From positions 268,501 through 332,500 of the forward strand of contig JBBBDQ010000445.1 of NCBI GenBank assembly GCA_037127315.1: a stretch of DNA of 64,000 nucleotides, read 5' to 3'. The stretch is from Ascarosepion bandense. Taxonomy: Eukaryota > Mollusca > Cephalopoda > Sepiida > Sepiidae. Shown piece by piece: positions 54,335 to 64,000 of this stretch (its first letter is position 1; the number at the start of each line of letters is the position of its first letter). A program made the position numbers and the translations under genes. The notes beneath the pieces are model-generated. The model was not told the origin of the DNA and did not search any database. It saw only the letters and a list, made by a program, of their open reading frames with translations.

Positions 54335-54500
54335 TTGAATATTTTCCATTTGTAAAAGAGTTATTACACGACACAGGTTTCTACCATGAGCGGCATCTTC
54401 AGGCAATTTGCAATATATTGCAAATCAATCACCTGAAGACACCACTCATGGTAGAAACCTAGGTTGCTTAATAACTTGTTTACAAATGGAATATATATAT
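54335..54500. repeat. Foldback element, arms about 70 bp
   Basis: CCATTTGTAAAAGAGTTATT, ACACAGGTTTCTACCATGAG and CATCTTCAGG pair with CCTGAAGACACCACTCATGG, TAGAAACCTAGGTTGC and TTACAAATGG. A half-copy occurs at 21420-21490. CTGAAGA, a hairpin and GAAACC recur here too. Confidence 0.85.
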
Positions 54501-54923
54501 ATTTATATCTATGAGTGAATAAGGAACGAATGAAAAAAATTTTTTCTACAACATCCAAAAAATTAATTTAAAACAGTGCTCAATATATAATATATAGAGC
54601 TGTGAATATTTATTATAAATTATATACATTTACACATCATCATCACTGGACATTCATTTATTTGTGGATGACCTTATTCAAGAAATTTTTCCTCTTCCCC
54701 TGTGCAACTAAAACATCTTGCATTCCAATAACATAGCAAATAGAGATTAGGACACAGGCCGGGGCCTGATCAACCTTGGCTGGGTCAACCTGGGGAGAAG
54801 GTATGATGTTTTTAAAGGACCGAAACCGTCAATGAACCAGGGTAACATCACTGATGATGTATCCTAACCGCATCTAAATGATGTATTTTCCAAAAATAGA
54901 ACATGTACGAATTTTTTATATAT

Positions 54924-54979
54924 CCACTATAAATCGTACATTTGTTTCGACATTCAAACTACAATGTCTCATCAGGTAG
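54924..54979 (-). ncRNA. Hammerhead ribozyme, second family
   Basis: Minus strand has CTGATGA (54969-54975), then a six-pair stem II GACATT/AATGTC with an eight-base loop, then GAAA (54945-54948). Stem I is CTAC with GTGG (four pairs, one wobble). The bases before the predicted cleavage are TA. Stem III is weak (AAAT with ATTT around GTACG). Sequence outside the core is unrelated to SINE-C. The context is AT-rich with (TA)n at about 55050-55078. Confidence 0.65.
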
Positions 54980-54989
54980 TGTGGACAGG

Positions 54990-55042
54990 AATCTTCATCA
55001 TATATATACACATAATAAATCGTACATGTCCTAAAATATAAT

Positions 55043-55082
<40 letters not shown>

Positions 55083-55505
55083 AATACACACCCAAGTTTT
55101 GATCTTTATGCCTTTAGGCTGGTGGATGTTGGTTTCTTGTCTGCTAAGCCTCTGTTCTTTAACGTATTCTTTTTTGCTTTTGCATTAACAGGAAGATTTT
55201 CAGATTGTTTTAAATGTATCAAAATTTATACATCATTTTCTCAGTAATCTCATTCATAGACTAGAATCCACGGAACCAACCAGATAAGCAAAACTTACAC
55301 TCTCAGGTAGTAAACAAAAAGTTTCAAAACTCAAATATTTCTAACTGATGCGTAAATCTCTTAACAAAAGTAGAAAATGATAAATACACTAGAAACTCTA
55401 CACAATCACGTAGGGCCTCTTTGCCTGTGTATAGGGCAAAAGAGAAGACCGTGTTGACACAAGGCCACTGCAGCATCTTGCAGTGTAAAGAAAATGCCGC
55501 CAACT
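54990..55505. other. DNAJC2 intron, no gene
   Basis: AT-rich with (TA)n near 55050; no repeat named. Confidence 0.5.
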
Positions 55506-55508
55506 TAC

Positions 55509-55687
55509 CTTATATCTCTTGATGCAATCTTTCTTACTGCGAGAAGGAATGTTGGCAGCTATTTTGTCCCATCGGTCAGTCACATCAGCAGGGTAGGTCT
55601 TTAAAGATTGCTCCAAGAGTTTCTGCTCCTCTGATGTCCAGGGGGCTGGATTAGTACCTTGTTCCCGTACCTGCTGTTCACCAACAC
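55509..55687 (-). CDS. DNAJC2: DNAJC2 exon encoding the second SANT domain
   Basis: The 179-nt exon has an AG acceptor after a long T tract (plus 55688-55713) and a GTAAGT donor (plus 55503-55508). The protein reads [40 protein letters not shown], then [19 protein letters not shown]: a Myb/SANT repeat with its spaced tryptophans (W of PAPW and DRWD). The wording W(T)[21 protein letters not shown] is diagnostic of DNAJC2. The exon starts with two bases of a split codon and ends in phase 0, matching its neighbours. Confidence 0.93.
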
Positions 55688-55804
55688 CTAAAAAAAAAAA
55701 AAAAAAAAAAAAAATTTCCCTCATCACAAAAAGAAAAATATTTCAGTATTTATGGGTGTAAAATTGTGGGCTTTTCCATAGGTTAATGGAGAATACAGTA
55801 ATCA

Positions 55805-57300
55805 AGTTTGAGTTTTGTTTAACAGCATATCAACCTCTGTGGGTTATTTAATACCAGAAAGGTGGGGTTTTAAGGTATCTTTTTTTAATGTTCAGTTATA
55901 GTGAGAAAATTGATTTAGCCAGATTTTGATTAAAAACATTTTTTTTTATTTTAGAAAATTGAAGATGTCTTTTAGTTTTATATTCAAAAATGTATTGCAT
56001 ATAATATATTTTTCCTTCAAAAATGTGTTATGGTAATAATTTTCCTTCAAAAATGTATATTTTTTTATAAAAGTCTATTTTTATGTAAATATTTCTATAA
56101 AAGTCTATTTTTATGTAAATATTTCTATAAAAGTCTATTTTTATGTAAATATTTCTATAAAAGTCTATTTTTATGTAAATATTTCTATAAAAGTCTATTT
56201 TTATGTAAATATTTCTATAAAAGTCTATTTTTATGTAAATATTTCTATAAAAGTCTATTTTTATGTAAATATTTCTATAAAAGTCTATTTTTATGTAAAT
56301 ATTTCTATAAAAGTCTATTTCTTTTTATGCTATTTTTATTAAATATTTCTATAAAAGTCTATTTTTATGTATTTCTAAATAAAAGTCTTTTTATTAAATT
56401 TACTATAAAAGTCTATTTTTATGTAAATATTTCTATAAAAGTCTATTTTTATGTAAATATTTCTATAAAAGTCTATTTTTATGTAAATATTTCTATAAAA
56501 GTCTATTTTTATGTAAATATTTCTATAAAAGTCTATTTTTATGTAAATATTTCTATAAAAGTCTATTTTTATGTAAATATTTCTATAAAAGTCTATTTTT
56601 ATGTAAATATTTCTATAAAAGTCTATTTTTATGTAAATATTTCTATAAAAGTCTATTTTTATGTAAATATTTCTATAAAAGTCTATTTTTATGTAAATAT
56701 TTCTATAAAAGTCTATTTTTATGTAAATATTTCTATAAAAGTCTATTTTTATGTTTTTAAATGATTTCTATAAAAGTCTATTTTTATGTAAATATTTCTA
56801 TAAAAGTCTATTTTTATGTAAATATTTCTATAAAAGTCTATTTTTATGTAAATATTTCTATAAAAGTCTATTTTTATGTAAATATTTCTATAAAAGTCTA
56901 TTTTTATGTAAATATTTCTATAAAAGTCTATTTTTATGTAAATATTTCTATAAAAGAAAAGAAATCTATTTTTAAAATGTAAATTTTTATTTCTATAAAA
57001 GTCTATTTTTATGTAAATATTTCTATAAAAGTCTATTTTTATGTAAATATTTCTATAAAAGTCTATTTTTATGTAAATATTTCTATAAAAGTCTATTTTT
57101 ATAATTTCATAGTGTTTTGACTCCAGTTTGGGAATAAACTATTTGCCCATAGCTGGGACCCTAACAGGTCCTACCACTCCGGGTCAGAGTGGACCTGAGA
57201 ACAACAGCAATTAAGAGATGGTTCCATGCTCCTCACAATCTTCCAATCAGAGGTCTTTCCTGCCGGATGCAGTTTACCATCATATCCACGACCAGTAATC
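55805..57300 (+). repeat. R30 repeat family, copy 3, with expanded 30 bp satellite
   Basis: Same start (AACAGCATATCAACCTCTGT) and end (GGACCTGAGAACAACAGCAA, GTTTACCATCA) as copies 1 and 2. The central 30 bp motif is amplified to about 30 copies between 56060 and 57105. Confidence 0.85.
56060..57105. repeat. 30 bp minisatellite, about 30 copies
   Basis: ATTTCTATAAAAGTCTATTT followed by TTATGTAAAT is repeated almost without change, broken by small variants at 56319-56400, 56750-56765 and 56955-56995. As 30 is divisible by 3, all frames stay open (FLCKYFYKSL repeats). This explains the 244-codon frame, which is not a gene. Confidence 0.97.
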
Positions 57301-57339
57301 AAGTTGACTGCTGCTATTGTAAAATGCATTTGATCATTG

Positions 57340-58110
57340 CTAGATTTTTTTTTCCCCACAATGATGTTCACCTTGCACAAGGCACGAGAGCCACTCAAGG
57401 TGGAGAGTTACAAAGCAAGAGGCACGGTTTATGCAGATAAGTGGGACAGATAATGTTTAACCCAATACTTAGATTGAGATTAGAGTTATAACAGAAGTAT
57501 CCTCTTGGTTCCACAAAGAAGCAGTTCGTGGAAAGAAGCCGCTCAAGTAGAACTTACGTCTCACCAATGAAATACGAAGGGAATGAGGGTGGCTTGCTAC
57601 CATGTGCATGGCATGGTGGGTCCTAGATGAGAAGGTTAGAACTGGTGGAGTTAAAGAATGCAGTTCATCTAAACACTTTCCATGAAATTAGCAATAAAGC
57701 AGTGAGAGGCTTGCGACATCCCATCTGTGAGGAAGGGGCTGCAGGGTAGAAAATAATTCACCCACAAGAATGCAGAGTCGCTTTTGGTAGAGTGGAAAGT
57801 GAAACTGAGCCACTCCTGTCCATATATAGCAACAGTACTCCATATTCTGGCTCTTATGAAGGTAGAGAACAACACAAGGAGTCAGATACTTAATGGAGCC
57901 AACCATTTTTCTAGCATCTAGCAATGGATTGTATATATGAGGTCCACTCGAGGCTCAAGGCACAAGGCCCTGAGGTGACATCTGTTCATTGTGGTTAGTG
58001 AAAGTTCTGGGTCCAATCAAAGATAAAACATCACTAGTTTGGTTTTTCGAGGCATCGAATGACAGCAGGACTCCATCTTCAGTTTGATCTGTCTCTTGTA
58101 AATTTAGAGG
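57340..58110 (-). pseudogene. LINE-A RT C-terminal fragment
   Basis: Minus-strand frames read KSQNMEYCCYIWTGVAQFHF (about 57800-57860) and PLPHRWDVASLSLLYCYF (about 57700-57755), the C-terminal block of LINE-A. GCACAAGGCACGAGAGCCAC near 57374 may be its degenerate tail. Confidence 0.7.
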
Positions 58111-58129
58111 AGAGTAGGAAAAATCAGAT

Positions 58130-58855
58130 ACTTTTTTTTTTTTTAATCATTTTACACCAGCAAGGCAGTACTGCCACTGATGCACAGAGGGCTACATCAG
58201 AGAAAAAGATCAGATAGGAGGAGAGTAAAGAGAAAGACGAACCAGTTACAGGGGGTGTCAGAGAAGGGAGCAAGAGAAGGATGGGAATACAGGTGTGATG
58301 ACAGTTGCAAAGGTAGAGAGAAAGGAAAAGATATACAGGGTGACGTAGAAAGAACTGGAGTAAAGTGGTTAAGAGATGGGTATTAACATTGCATTTAAAT
58401 TCCTGGAGGTTGTAGCCGTCAGAAAAGCAAGAATATGGAAGCGAGTTCCACAGGCGGGAAGTGCGAAAAAAGAAGCTGCTGAACTAGAATTGTCAGCTGC
58501 ATTTGGTTGATCTAACTGTGAATAGGTGGGACCCAGTTGCCAGTCTGGCAAGCAGTACAGAAAACCAAACATTTCTGTAGCATCTTTAGCAATGGATTGT
58601 ATCTATCTTGAGGTCTGAATTGAGCTGAAGTCCCAACAAACACTCAAGGTAATGGGGCCTTCTTAAGAGAACATGCACTCATTGCAATAGGCAAAAATTC
58701 AGTCTGCTTGGCGATGATGGAATATCACTAGTTTGGTTTTTGAGGCATTGAATGTGACCAGCTAGTTTTTCCTCACCTGAGCGAGCTGTTAGAGGAGAGA
58801 TCAGCAGCCAAGCTCTGGTCATCTAGATTTTGGGAGGTGCAACAGATTGGATAGT
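58130..58855 (-). pseudogene. LINE-A 3' end, second adjacent copy
   Basis: The minus strand runs from LINE-A C-terminal text (WQLGPTYSQLDQPNAADNSS at about 58480-58540, FALPACGTRFHILAFLTATT) into the 3' UTR. It ends at the tail (GTAGCCCTCTGTGCATCAGT, GCCTTGCTGGTGTAAAATGA) with oligo-A at 58133-58145. Confidence 0.75.
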
Positions 58856-58859
58856 TTTG

Positions 58860-59215
58860 TTTATCAACATGCCAACCAGTTAATGCTAAATATTGGATTT
58901 TAAAGTAAACATACGTTCAGTTGGCAACCGTATCAAAATGCCACACACAGGATTGGTTAGCAATGTGCATCAAAATACCACACACAGGCCCAGTTCACGA
59001 CAGCGTCATAATGGCAGACACACAGCCGTCATACCAAGAGTCAAAATGGTAGAAATCAGTCCAGTTTGCAATTGACTCTCAGTCATTGCTATTAAACACT
59101 CCTAGACATACAGATTGGAAAGGCTTCGTTTAATGAAAAACTGCTATAGTTTTGAAAGGGGTACATACTTAAGGATTAGTTAGGGGTACGTGCATATGTA
59201 CAGACACACAGCTTT
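58860..59215. other. DNAJC2 intron, no gene
   Basis: Loose repeats of CACACACAGG/CAAAATGCC near 58930-59040; nothing else recognised. Confidence 0.4.
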
Positions 59216-59219
59216 TGAG

Positions 59220-60010
59220 ATTTGAAAAAGATATCACTCAACCGGTTTTAGAGAGCAAGAGTAAAAATGCCTTGTAAGCAACAAAAGAAAATAAAAACAG
59301 TGTACAGTGAAAATGCATTAGGTGACAGAACTGTACGGAAGTGGTTCATTAAGTTTAGAGTTGGTGATTGTAGCCTTTTTGATGAAGAATGCTAAGGCAG
59401 ACCCACCCCCACGACAGATGATGACCAAATCAAGACATTAATTCAGAATAACCCATATTATACAATGTGGGAATTGGCAAAAACACTAAATTTATCAAAC
59501 TCCACCATCCATGAATACTTGTTGAAGATTGGCTACTCAAATTGCTACAATGTTTGGGTAACACATGATCTAAGAGAAAATAATTTTTTGGTTTGAATTT
59601 CTGTGATTTTTTGTATAAAAATGAAAATGCATCCTTTTTAAAGCAAATTGTGATGGGTGAGGAGAAATGGATTGTTTACAACAATGATCAGCAAAAAAAT
59701 CCTAGGGTAAGCAACATGAGCCAACTTTAGCCACTCCAAAAGCAGATATGTTTTCATCCCAAGAACGTCACACAGTAATAAGATTTAAAAGAAATCCTGT
59801 ACTATGAGCTTCTACCAAGTAATCAGTCAACTGGTTCTGAAAAATATTGTTCACAACTAGACAAATTGAAAAACAAAAACCCAGAATTGCCGAATGGGAA
59901 AGATGCTGTTTTTCATCAGGATAATGCCAGACATTTCTTTGCTGACACAGTATAGTCACCAGACATTGCTCCTTCGGATTTTCATTTATTCAAGTCCTTG
60001 CAAAATAGTC
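59220..60010 (+). pseudogene. Mariner transposase pseudogene
   Basis: Plus-strand broken frames contain an N-terminal helix-turn-helix (ALGDRTVRKWFIKFRVGDCS at about 59315-59375), then MWELAKTLNLSNSTIHEYLL (about 59470-59525). The catalytic domain shows MGEEKWIVYNND, VFHQDNARHF (about 59910) and SPDIAPSDFHLFKSLQNSL (about 59955-60012). The last two resemble the HDNARPH and PDLAPSDYHLF signatures of DD34D mariners. In-frame stops and shifts make it dead. The 3' end runs into an inverted SINE-A. Confidence 0.85.
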
Positions 60011-60014
60011 TCAA

Positions 60015-60380
60015 ATTCAGTCAGTTAAGTGCCATACGTGATATATGCATGGGCGATCATATCTCGAAAGAGACATGACTGACTGGGCAGAAGATTATCC
60101 CACAGCAGTTTGCCATTACTTTCTGCTGGTTGCCAGCCAAGGCTATAGAACCCAATCTGTTCTATTATTTGACATAGCTAGAGGGGAAGAGATGTATTAT
60201 ATTAGTAAGTAGTAATTAGTAGGGGATCCGTTTATTACTTCATAACAACATAAAATTGATCCCCCACTTTATGCCCAGTAGAAGCTTTAATCATGTTTTC
60301 AACTATTATATTCAGTCAGTCAGTTAAGTGCCATACGTGATACATGTTTGGGCGATCATGTCTCTTTCGAGACATGATCG
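60015..60380 (-). mobile_element. SINE-A units, inverted
   Basis: From the tail (CAGTCAGTTAAGTGCCATAC) through one body and the hairpin spacer (TTGATCCCCCACTTTATGCC, 60255), then a second tail at about 60314. Confidence 0.8.
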
Positions 60381-60580
60381 CTTTTTGCAGTAGACTGGTT
60401 GCCAACCAAGGCTATAGAACCCAATATGTGCTGTTTTTTAACCCATAACTAGAGGGAACAGACGGATTAATACCTTTCCCTAGGGTATTTGCACGTAAGT
60501 GAATGCAGGGAATTCAACTGGAATTTGAACTCAGCTCCCCAATTTCTCATTCGGAGCTTACATCCACTGCACCACAAATC
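60381..60580 (-). mobile_element. SINE-A head-bearing unit, inverted
   Basis: Continues from the unit at 60314: body (CTATAGAACCCAATATGTGC), CTAGGGTATTTGCACGTAAG and the tRNA head (GGAATTTGAACTCAG, ATCCACTGCACCAC). Part of the body is deleted after GACATGATCGC. Confidence 0.75.
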
Positions 60581-60589
60581 TCAAATTAC

Positions 60590-60905
60590 ATGAATAAATA
60601 TTGCATAATTCTGATTTGTGTTTGAATTTCCCTAAAAAAAAAAAAAAGAAAAGGCATGAACTTTCCAGACCACCCAATGTAATAGAGAACCAGATTGCCT
60701 AAGCAGCCATTTTGTTTATATTAAAAAATAAAAAAAGAAACAGTCAAGAGAAATGCACCTGTAATATGTAAGACCAATGTTGATATGAGGCTTCAGGACA
60801 GCAGATTTCCAACCTGATTCACCCAACATTCAAAACATCCTACCTTCTTAGAGATGACAAAATCAAGTTGTTCTTCCCTCTCCTAAACAAGAAAGATGGA
60901 GGAGG
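60590..60905. other. DNAJC2 intron, no gene
   Basis: Intron sequence beside the exon; nothing recognised. Confidence 0.5.
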
Positions 60906-60911
60906 ACTTAC

Positions 60912-61025
60912 TTTCATAACGTTGGCTGATGTGACCCTCAGCAGGTGTAGCACTTGACCCCTTTACATGTTGCTTCTCAAATTTTTCAAATGCTTTCTTC
61001 TGAGCCTCTTCTTTCAGATAAAAAT
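60912..61025 (-). CDS. DNAJC2: DNAJC2 exon, linker between SANT domains
   Basis: The 114-nt exon is bounded by acceptor CTAG (plus 61026-61029) and donor GTAAGT (plus 60906-60911). It reads (D/x)FYLKEEAQKKAFEKFEKQ, then HVKGSSATPAEGHISQRYE. This corresponds to the KKAFDKFKKEH segment before the second SANT domain in vertebrate DNAJC2. It begins with two bases and ends with one base of split codons; the final A joins GT at 55687 to make a Ser codon, so the reading frame continues. The J domain and first SANT lie in exons right of this window. Confidence 0.88.
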
Positions 61026-61129
61026 CTAGGAAAGAAAAAAAAAATTAAAGAAAAATTAAAGACAACAGCAGTGGAAAGTTAATGAACCACAATAATTACT
61101 AAACCAATTCTTAGACCAAGTACCAAACA

Positions 61130-61895
61130 ACTATTTGGATATATCGTCAAGTTAGCTCTCATAACAGACCTCAAGCGGAATGACTATATAAAATCCATAG
61201 CTAAATTCGCTGCTCAGGTAGGTCACTTCTGTGTAGGGCCAGGAAGTTTTTCCCAGCTGAAACCATCCTGCACATATATAAATCTACCATCCAACCATGC
61301 ATTAAATACTGCTGCCATATCTGGTCAGGTGCCTCTGCTATTCACCTAGCGGTCCTTGACAAAATCCAATGGAGAACCTGTGATGTGATCGATCCCGAAC
61401 TGGCAGCCAAAATAGTCATTTTCTCACCGGCGCAATGTGGCTTCTCTGTCTCTTCTACAAGTACTTTCACGACATTTGCTCCAATGAACTTAGCTTTCTG
61501 GTTCCCTCATGCATGAATTTGCTTAAACGACAAGATTAGCAACTAAGTTTTTACTGTGAAGCCAATAAAAAATGTAAACAGAAATTCTACTCAAACAGCT
61601 TCTTTACTCGCTTGTGGAATTCCTTTCCATTTCCTTGCTTCCCTGACAGCTACAATCTCCAGGAGTTTAAGTGTAAAGTCAATAGTCGTCTATCTTGCTA
61701 ACTTGCATCCACACTCTCGTGCTCCTTTCTCCATCCCCTACACTCTCAGTATTTGAACCCTTCTCTTACCCACTTCCTGACATGCCCTGTAACCTGTCAC
61801 TCTTTCTCATAACTTTCCTCCTATGTAACCCGCTGCACACCAGTGGCAACAGACTGCCTTGCTTAGGGCGATATGATTATAAAAAAAAAATCACC
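61130..61895 (+). pseudogene. LINE-A RT C-terminus and 3' tail
   Basis: Broken frames read DLKRNDYIKSIAKFAAQVGH (about 61172-61230), then an HALNTAAISGQ block, and a CYPDSYNLQEFK-type end near 61640-61680. The 3' UTR closes with TGTAACCCGCTGCACACCAG, GCCTTGCTTAGGGCGATATG and oligo-A at 61880. Best-preserved plus-strand LINE-A 3' half in the window. Confidence 0.75.
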
Positions 61896-61899
61896 ATGG

Positions 61900-62365
61900 T
61901 ATAATGGTTGTAATACTAAACAGACTAGGTTTGTGGATTTATGACATATCAACCCTATTGGGTTATTTAATATCAGAATCTGTTATTTATGACATTTGAA
62001 TTTACAGGCAAATATCAGTTTGGTTTAGACTGGAGTGTATAAAAACCCAAGTAATATAAGTGCCCCCCCAACACCCCTGCAAGGACTGCTGTTAAAACCT
62101 GGGACAATTTAAAAACAATAGCAATAAAGATAAATACAAAAGCAATTTCAGATAAGTGAAGTTTAACATCTATATACACTGGATGTCAAATTTTAAAGCT
62201 GAACATCCTTGTATCTTTAACGTTTTGATGTAAAATGATAACTGACGTTTTTTTTTTATTTATTTATTTATTTTTAACTATTCCTTGTTAATTATTATTA
62301 ATTATCGCTGTTATGTATCTGAAAAATGTTCTTTTTGAATAAAACGCATCACTAATACATTTTCT
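61900..62365. other. No gene; R30-like trace
   Basis: GACATATCAACCCTATTGGG, TTATTTAATATCAGAA at 61941 resembles the R30 start. Remainder unplaced. Confidence 0.4.
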
Positions 62366-62369
62366 ACCG

Positions 62370-62470
62370 AACACATACACTGTCTTTTTTATTTTAACCA
62401 TTTCATCTTTAAGCAAGGCAATGAAGCCACTAAGATGGTAGAGGTTACTGACTGAAATACTCAAAAAAAA
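62370..62470 (-). mobile_element. LINE-A 3' tail, decayed
   Basis: TTTTAACCATTTCATCTTTA, AGCAAGGCAATGAAGCCACT is the inverted tail with most of its GC positions changed. Confidence 0.45.
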
Positions 62471-62693
62471 ATCATTAAGGAGAAAGGACAATAAAAGAAC
62501 AAGAATTAAGCAAACGGAAATATGACAAATGACATTTGAATTTAAATGTTTGCAGATCAAGGTTGATTAGAAATCAAGTAGACAAAAAAAAACGTTCCAC
62601 AAGCAAGTAGTGTGATAGAAGAAACTGTTCACATAGAACTGATGGTTACATTTTGTCATTTCAAAAATAAGATGATGAGGACTAGCTACCAAT

Positions 62694-62998
62694 CTAGTCA
62701 GTTAAGTGCCATACGTGATACACGCTTGGGCGACCATGTCTCGAAAGAAACATGACTGACTGGGCAGAAGGTTATCCCGCAGTAGGTTGCCATTGCTTTC
62801 TGCGGTAGACTGGTTGCCAGCCAAGGCTGTAGAACCCAATCTGTCCTGTTATTTAACCCATAACTGGAGGGAAGAGACGGATTAATACCTTTCCCAAAGG
62901 TATTTGCACGTAAGTGAATGCAAAGAATTCAACTGGAATTCGAACTCAGGTCCATGATTCCTCGTTCCGAGTCAATATCCACTGCACCACAACTCACA
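62694..62998 (-). mobile_element. SINE-A, complete
   Basis: Inverted tail (TCAGTTAAGTGCCATACGTG), body (GTTGCCATTGCTTTCTGCGG) and head (GGAATTCGAACTC, ATCCACTGCACCACAAC). One of the best-preserved full copies. Confidence 0.85.
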
Positions 62999-62999
62999 T

Positions 63000-63400
63000 C
63001 CGCTGATCTAGTACTACGCTTAAATTCAAAAAGTCAAGGTACCACACACACACACATCAAATTTATTAGGATGTATATATCATCATCATTCAACATCCAT
63101 TTCTTTGCTAGTTCGGGTTGGATGGGGTTTTCTTGATGAAACTATAATTGAACCCTCATGAAATATTGGAGCAAGTCTTAGAGCTGTATGCCCTTACTAA
63201 CACCAACCAGTTTTGGAGACTGGAAACTCAGTGTTTTTATCAAGACACCATGTCTAGGAAGATTACCTACCAAGGTTAGATAGTTCAGTCTACCCTTTTC
63301 TAAACAGAGTAGGTGTAAAGGTTTTATTTCTGAGATTTCCTTCTCTTAGACAAGTTGCTATTCAAAGCTAAAAACTTACTTAGCCTAGCTTCTTCTTTTA
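63000..63400. other. No gene seen
   Basis: Unplaced, with (CA)n near 63042-63056; the text at 63320-63370 weakly resembles the unclassified repeat at 17060-17170. Confidence 0.4.
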
Positions 63401-63404
63401 ATCT

Positions 63405-63572
63405 AAAATGACCCTAGTTTGGGGGGGGGGGGTAACTATTTGCCCATACCTGGGACCCTAACAAATACTACCACCCCAGGTCAGGGTGAACCTGAGAACA
63501 ATAGCAATGAAGAGGTGGTTTCACTCCTCTAAAACTCCCAATCAGAGATCTTGCTGCTACATGTAGTTTATC

Positions 63573-63576
<4 letters not shown>
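63405..63576 (+). repeat. R30 repeat family, 3' end only
   Basis: TGACCCTAGTTTGGGGG, a G10 run and CTATTTGCCCATACCTGGGA to ATCATTA match the ends of copies 1-3. The 30 bp motif region is absent. Confidence 0.75.

Positions 63577-63617
<41 letters not shown>
63577..63617. repeat. (TA)n microsatellite
   Basis: About 20 TA units between R30 and the foldback element. Confidence 0.95.
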
Positions 63618-63619
<2 letters not shown>

Positions 63620-63639
63620 AGGCAGCAAATAATTTTGTA

Positions 63640-64000
63640 AATATATACTGTGAAATAAAAGAGACAATGAATGTCTTCTATGTTTTTAATCATGAGCCAT
63701 TCTAAACATCGTATTTTGGCTTTAATTTCAGTTGAAAATGAAAACAAAAATTCTCCAACATTCGGACAATTTTTTATTAAGTTGATTCTAAGCTTTTAGC
63801 TCACATGAGCCATCTTCAGAGAGGTTGTAAGGATGGTAACACTGATGGTGGATGTTATTGTGTTACCTTATAACCTCTCTGAAGATGGCTCATGTAAGCT
63901 AAAAGCTTAGAATCAACTTAAAAAATTGTCCAAATGTTGGAGAATTTTTGTCTTTATTTTCAACTGAAATTAAAAATGAGACGTTTAGAACGGCTCATGA
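63640..64000. repeat. Large foldback element, cut by window edge
   Basis: CATGAGCCATTCTAAACATC ... GGATGGTAACA (63690-63843) pairs with GTGTTACCTTATAACCTCTC ... GAACGGCTCATGA (63859-64000). Only about 15 bases (CTGATGGTGGATGTTATT) lie between the arms. Each arm contains CTGAAGA, a GGCTC-type hairpin and an AAAAGC end. The right terminus lies beyond 64000. Confidence 0.9.

Noticed and set aside
55398..55727. Whole 109-codon minus frame as the coding unit
   Set aside because: Its two ends read through the GT donor and the T-rich acceptor tract; only 55509-55687 is exon.
56030..56982. 244-codon open frame and neighbours
   Set aside because: By-product of the 30 bp satellite, whose length is a multiple of three.

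Overview
This is AT-rich, repeat-saturated animal DNA, most likely from a coleoid cephalopod (octopus or squid). That is inferred from the types of SINE and LINE present, the dense microsatellites and the very large introns; no search was run. Only one host gene is supported: the 3' end of DNAJC2 (MPP11/Zuotin), on the minus strand. Its last three exons lie at 60912-61025, 55509-55687 and 47671-47739. Splice sites and phases agree, and the introns (about 5.2 and 7.8 kb) are filled with mobile elements. Earlier exons lie beyond the right edge.

Everything else is transposable elements and tandem repeats. Names used here: SINE-A is a tRNA-headed SINE with a TGAC-repeat tail, often in 300-310 bp tandem arrays. 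SINE-B is a short tRNA-like SINE, often multimeric, that ends in the 3' tail of LINE-A. SINE-C is a tRNA-like element carrying a hammerhead ribozyme. LINE-A, LINE-B and LINE-C are three non-LTR retrotransposon groups. R30 is a repeat family containing a 30 bp motif. A TC...CTAG family has Helitron-like ends.

Layout: 0-5 kb, Helitron-like copy, SINE-A array and a GAAA-rich higher-order repeat. 6-11 kb, LINE-A ends, a 39 bp minisatellite, a five-unit SINE-A array and a LINE-C fragment. 11.5-16 kb, an inverted-repeat DNA element and a decayed LINE-B split by SINE-B. 17-22 kb, R30, an eight-unit SINE-B multimer and LINE-C. 23.6-29.1 kb, a Tc1/mariner element (DD37E spacing) split by a non-autonomous LTR retrotransposon. 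30-43.6 kb, SINE-A copies, three Helitron-like copies, a mariner wreck and LINE-C fragments. 40.4-55 kb, the ribozyme-bearing elements, a Penelope-like element with GIY-YIG endonuclease remains, and several foldback elements. 55-64 kb, DNAJC2 exons among R30, LINE-A, mariner and SINE-A copies.

The most interesting signal is a set of hammerhead ribozyme motifs. A canonical, apparently intact one lies at 40697-40753 in a tRNA-like SINE. Two relatives lie at 43079-43135 (minus) and about 51317-51373; one stem I pair differs by a compensatory change. A second, unrelated hammerhead lies at 54924-54979 (minus) and a damaged one at 23482-23533. Several TA-flanked foldback elements carry a looser form (CTGAAGA, hairpin, GAAA).
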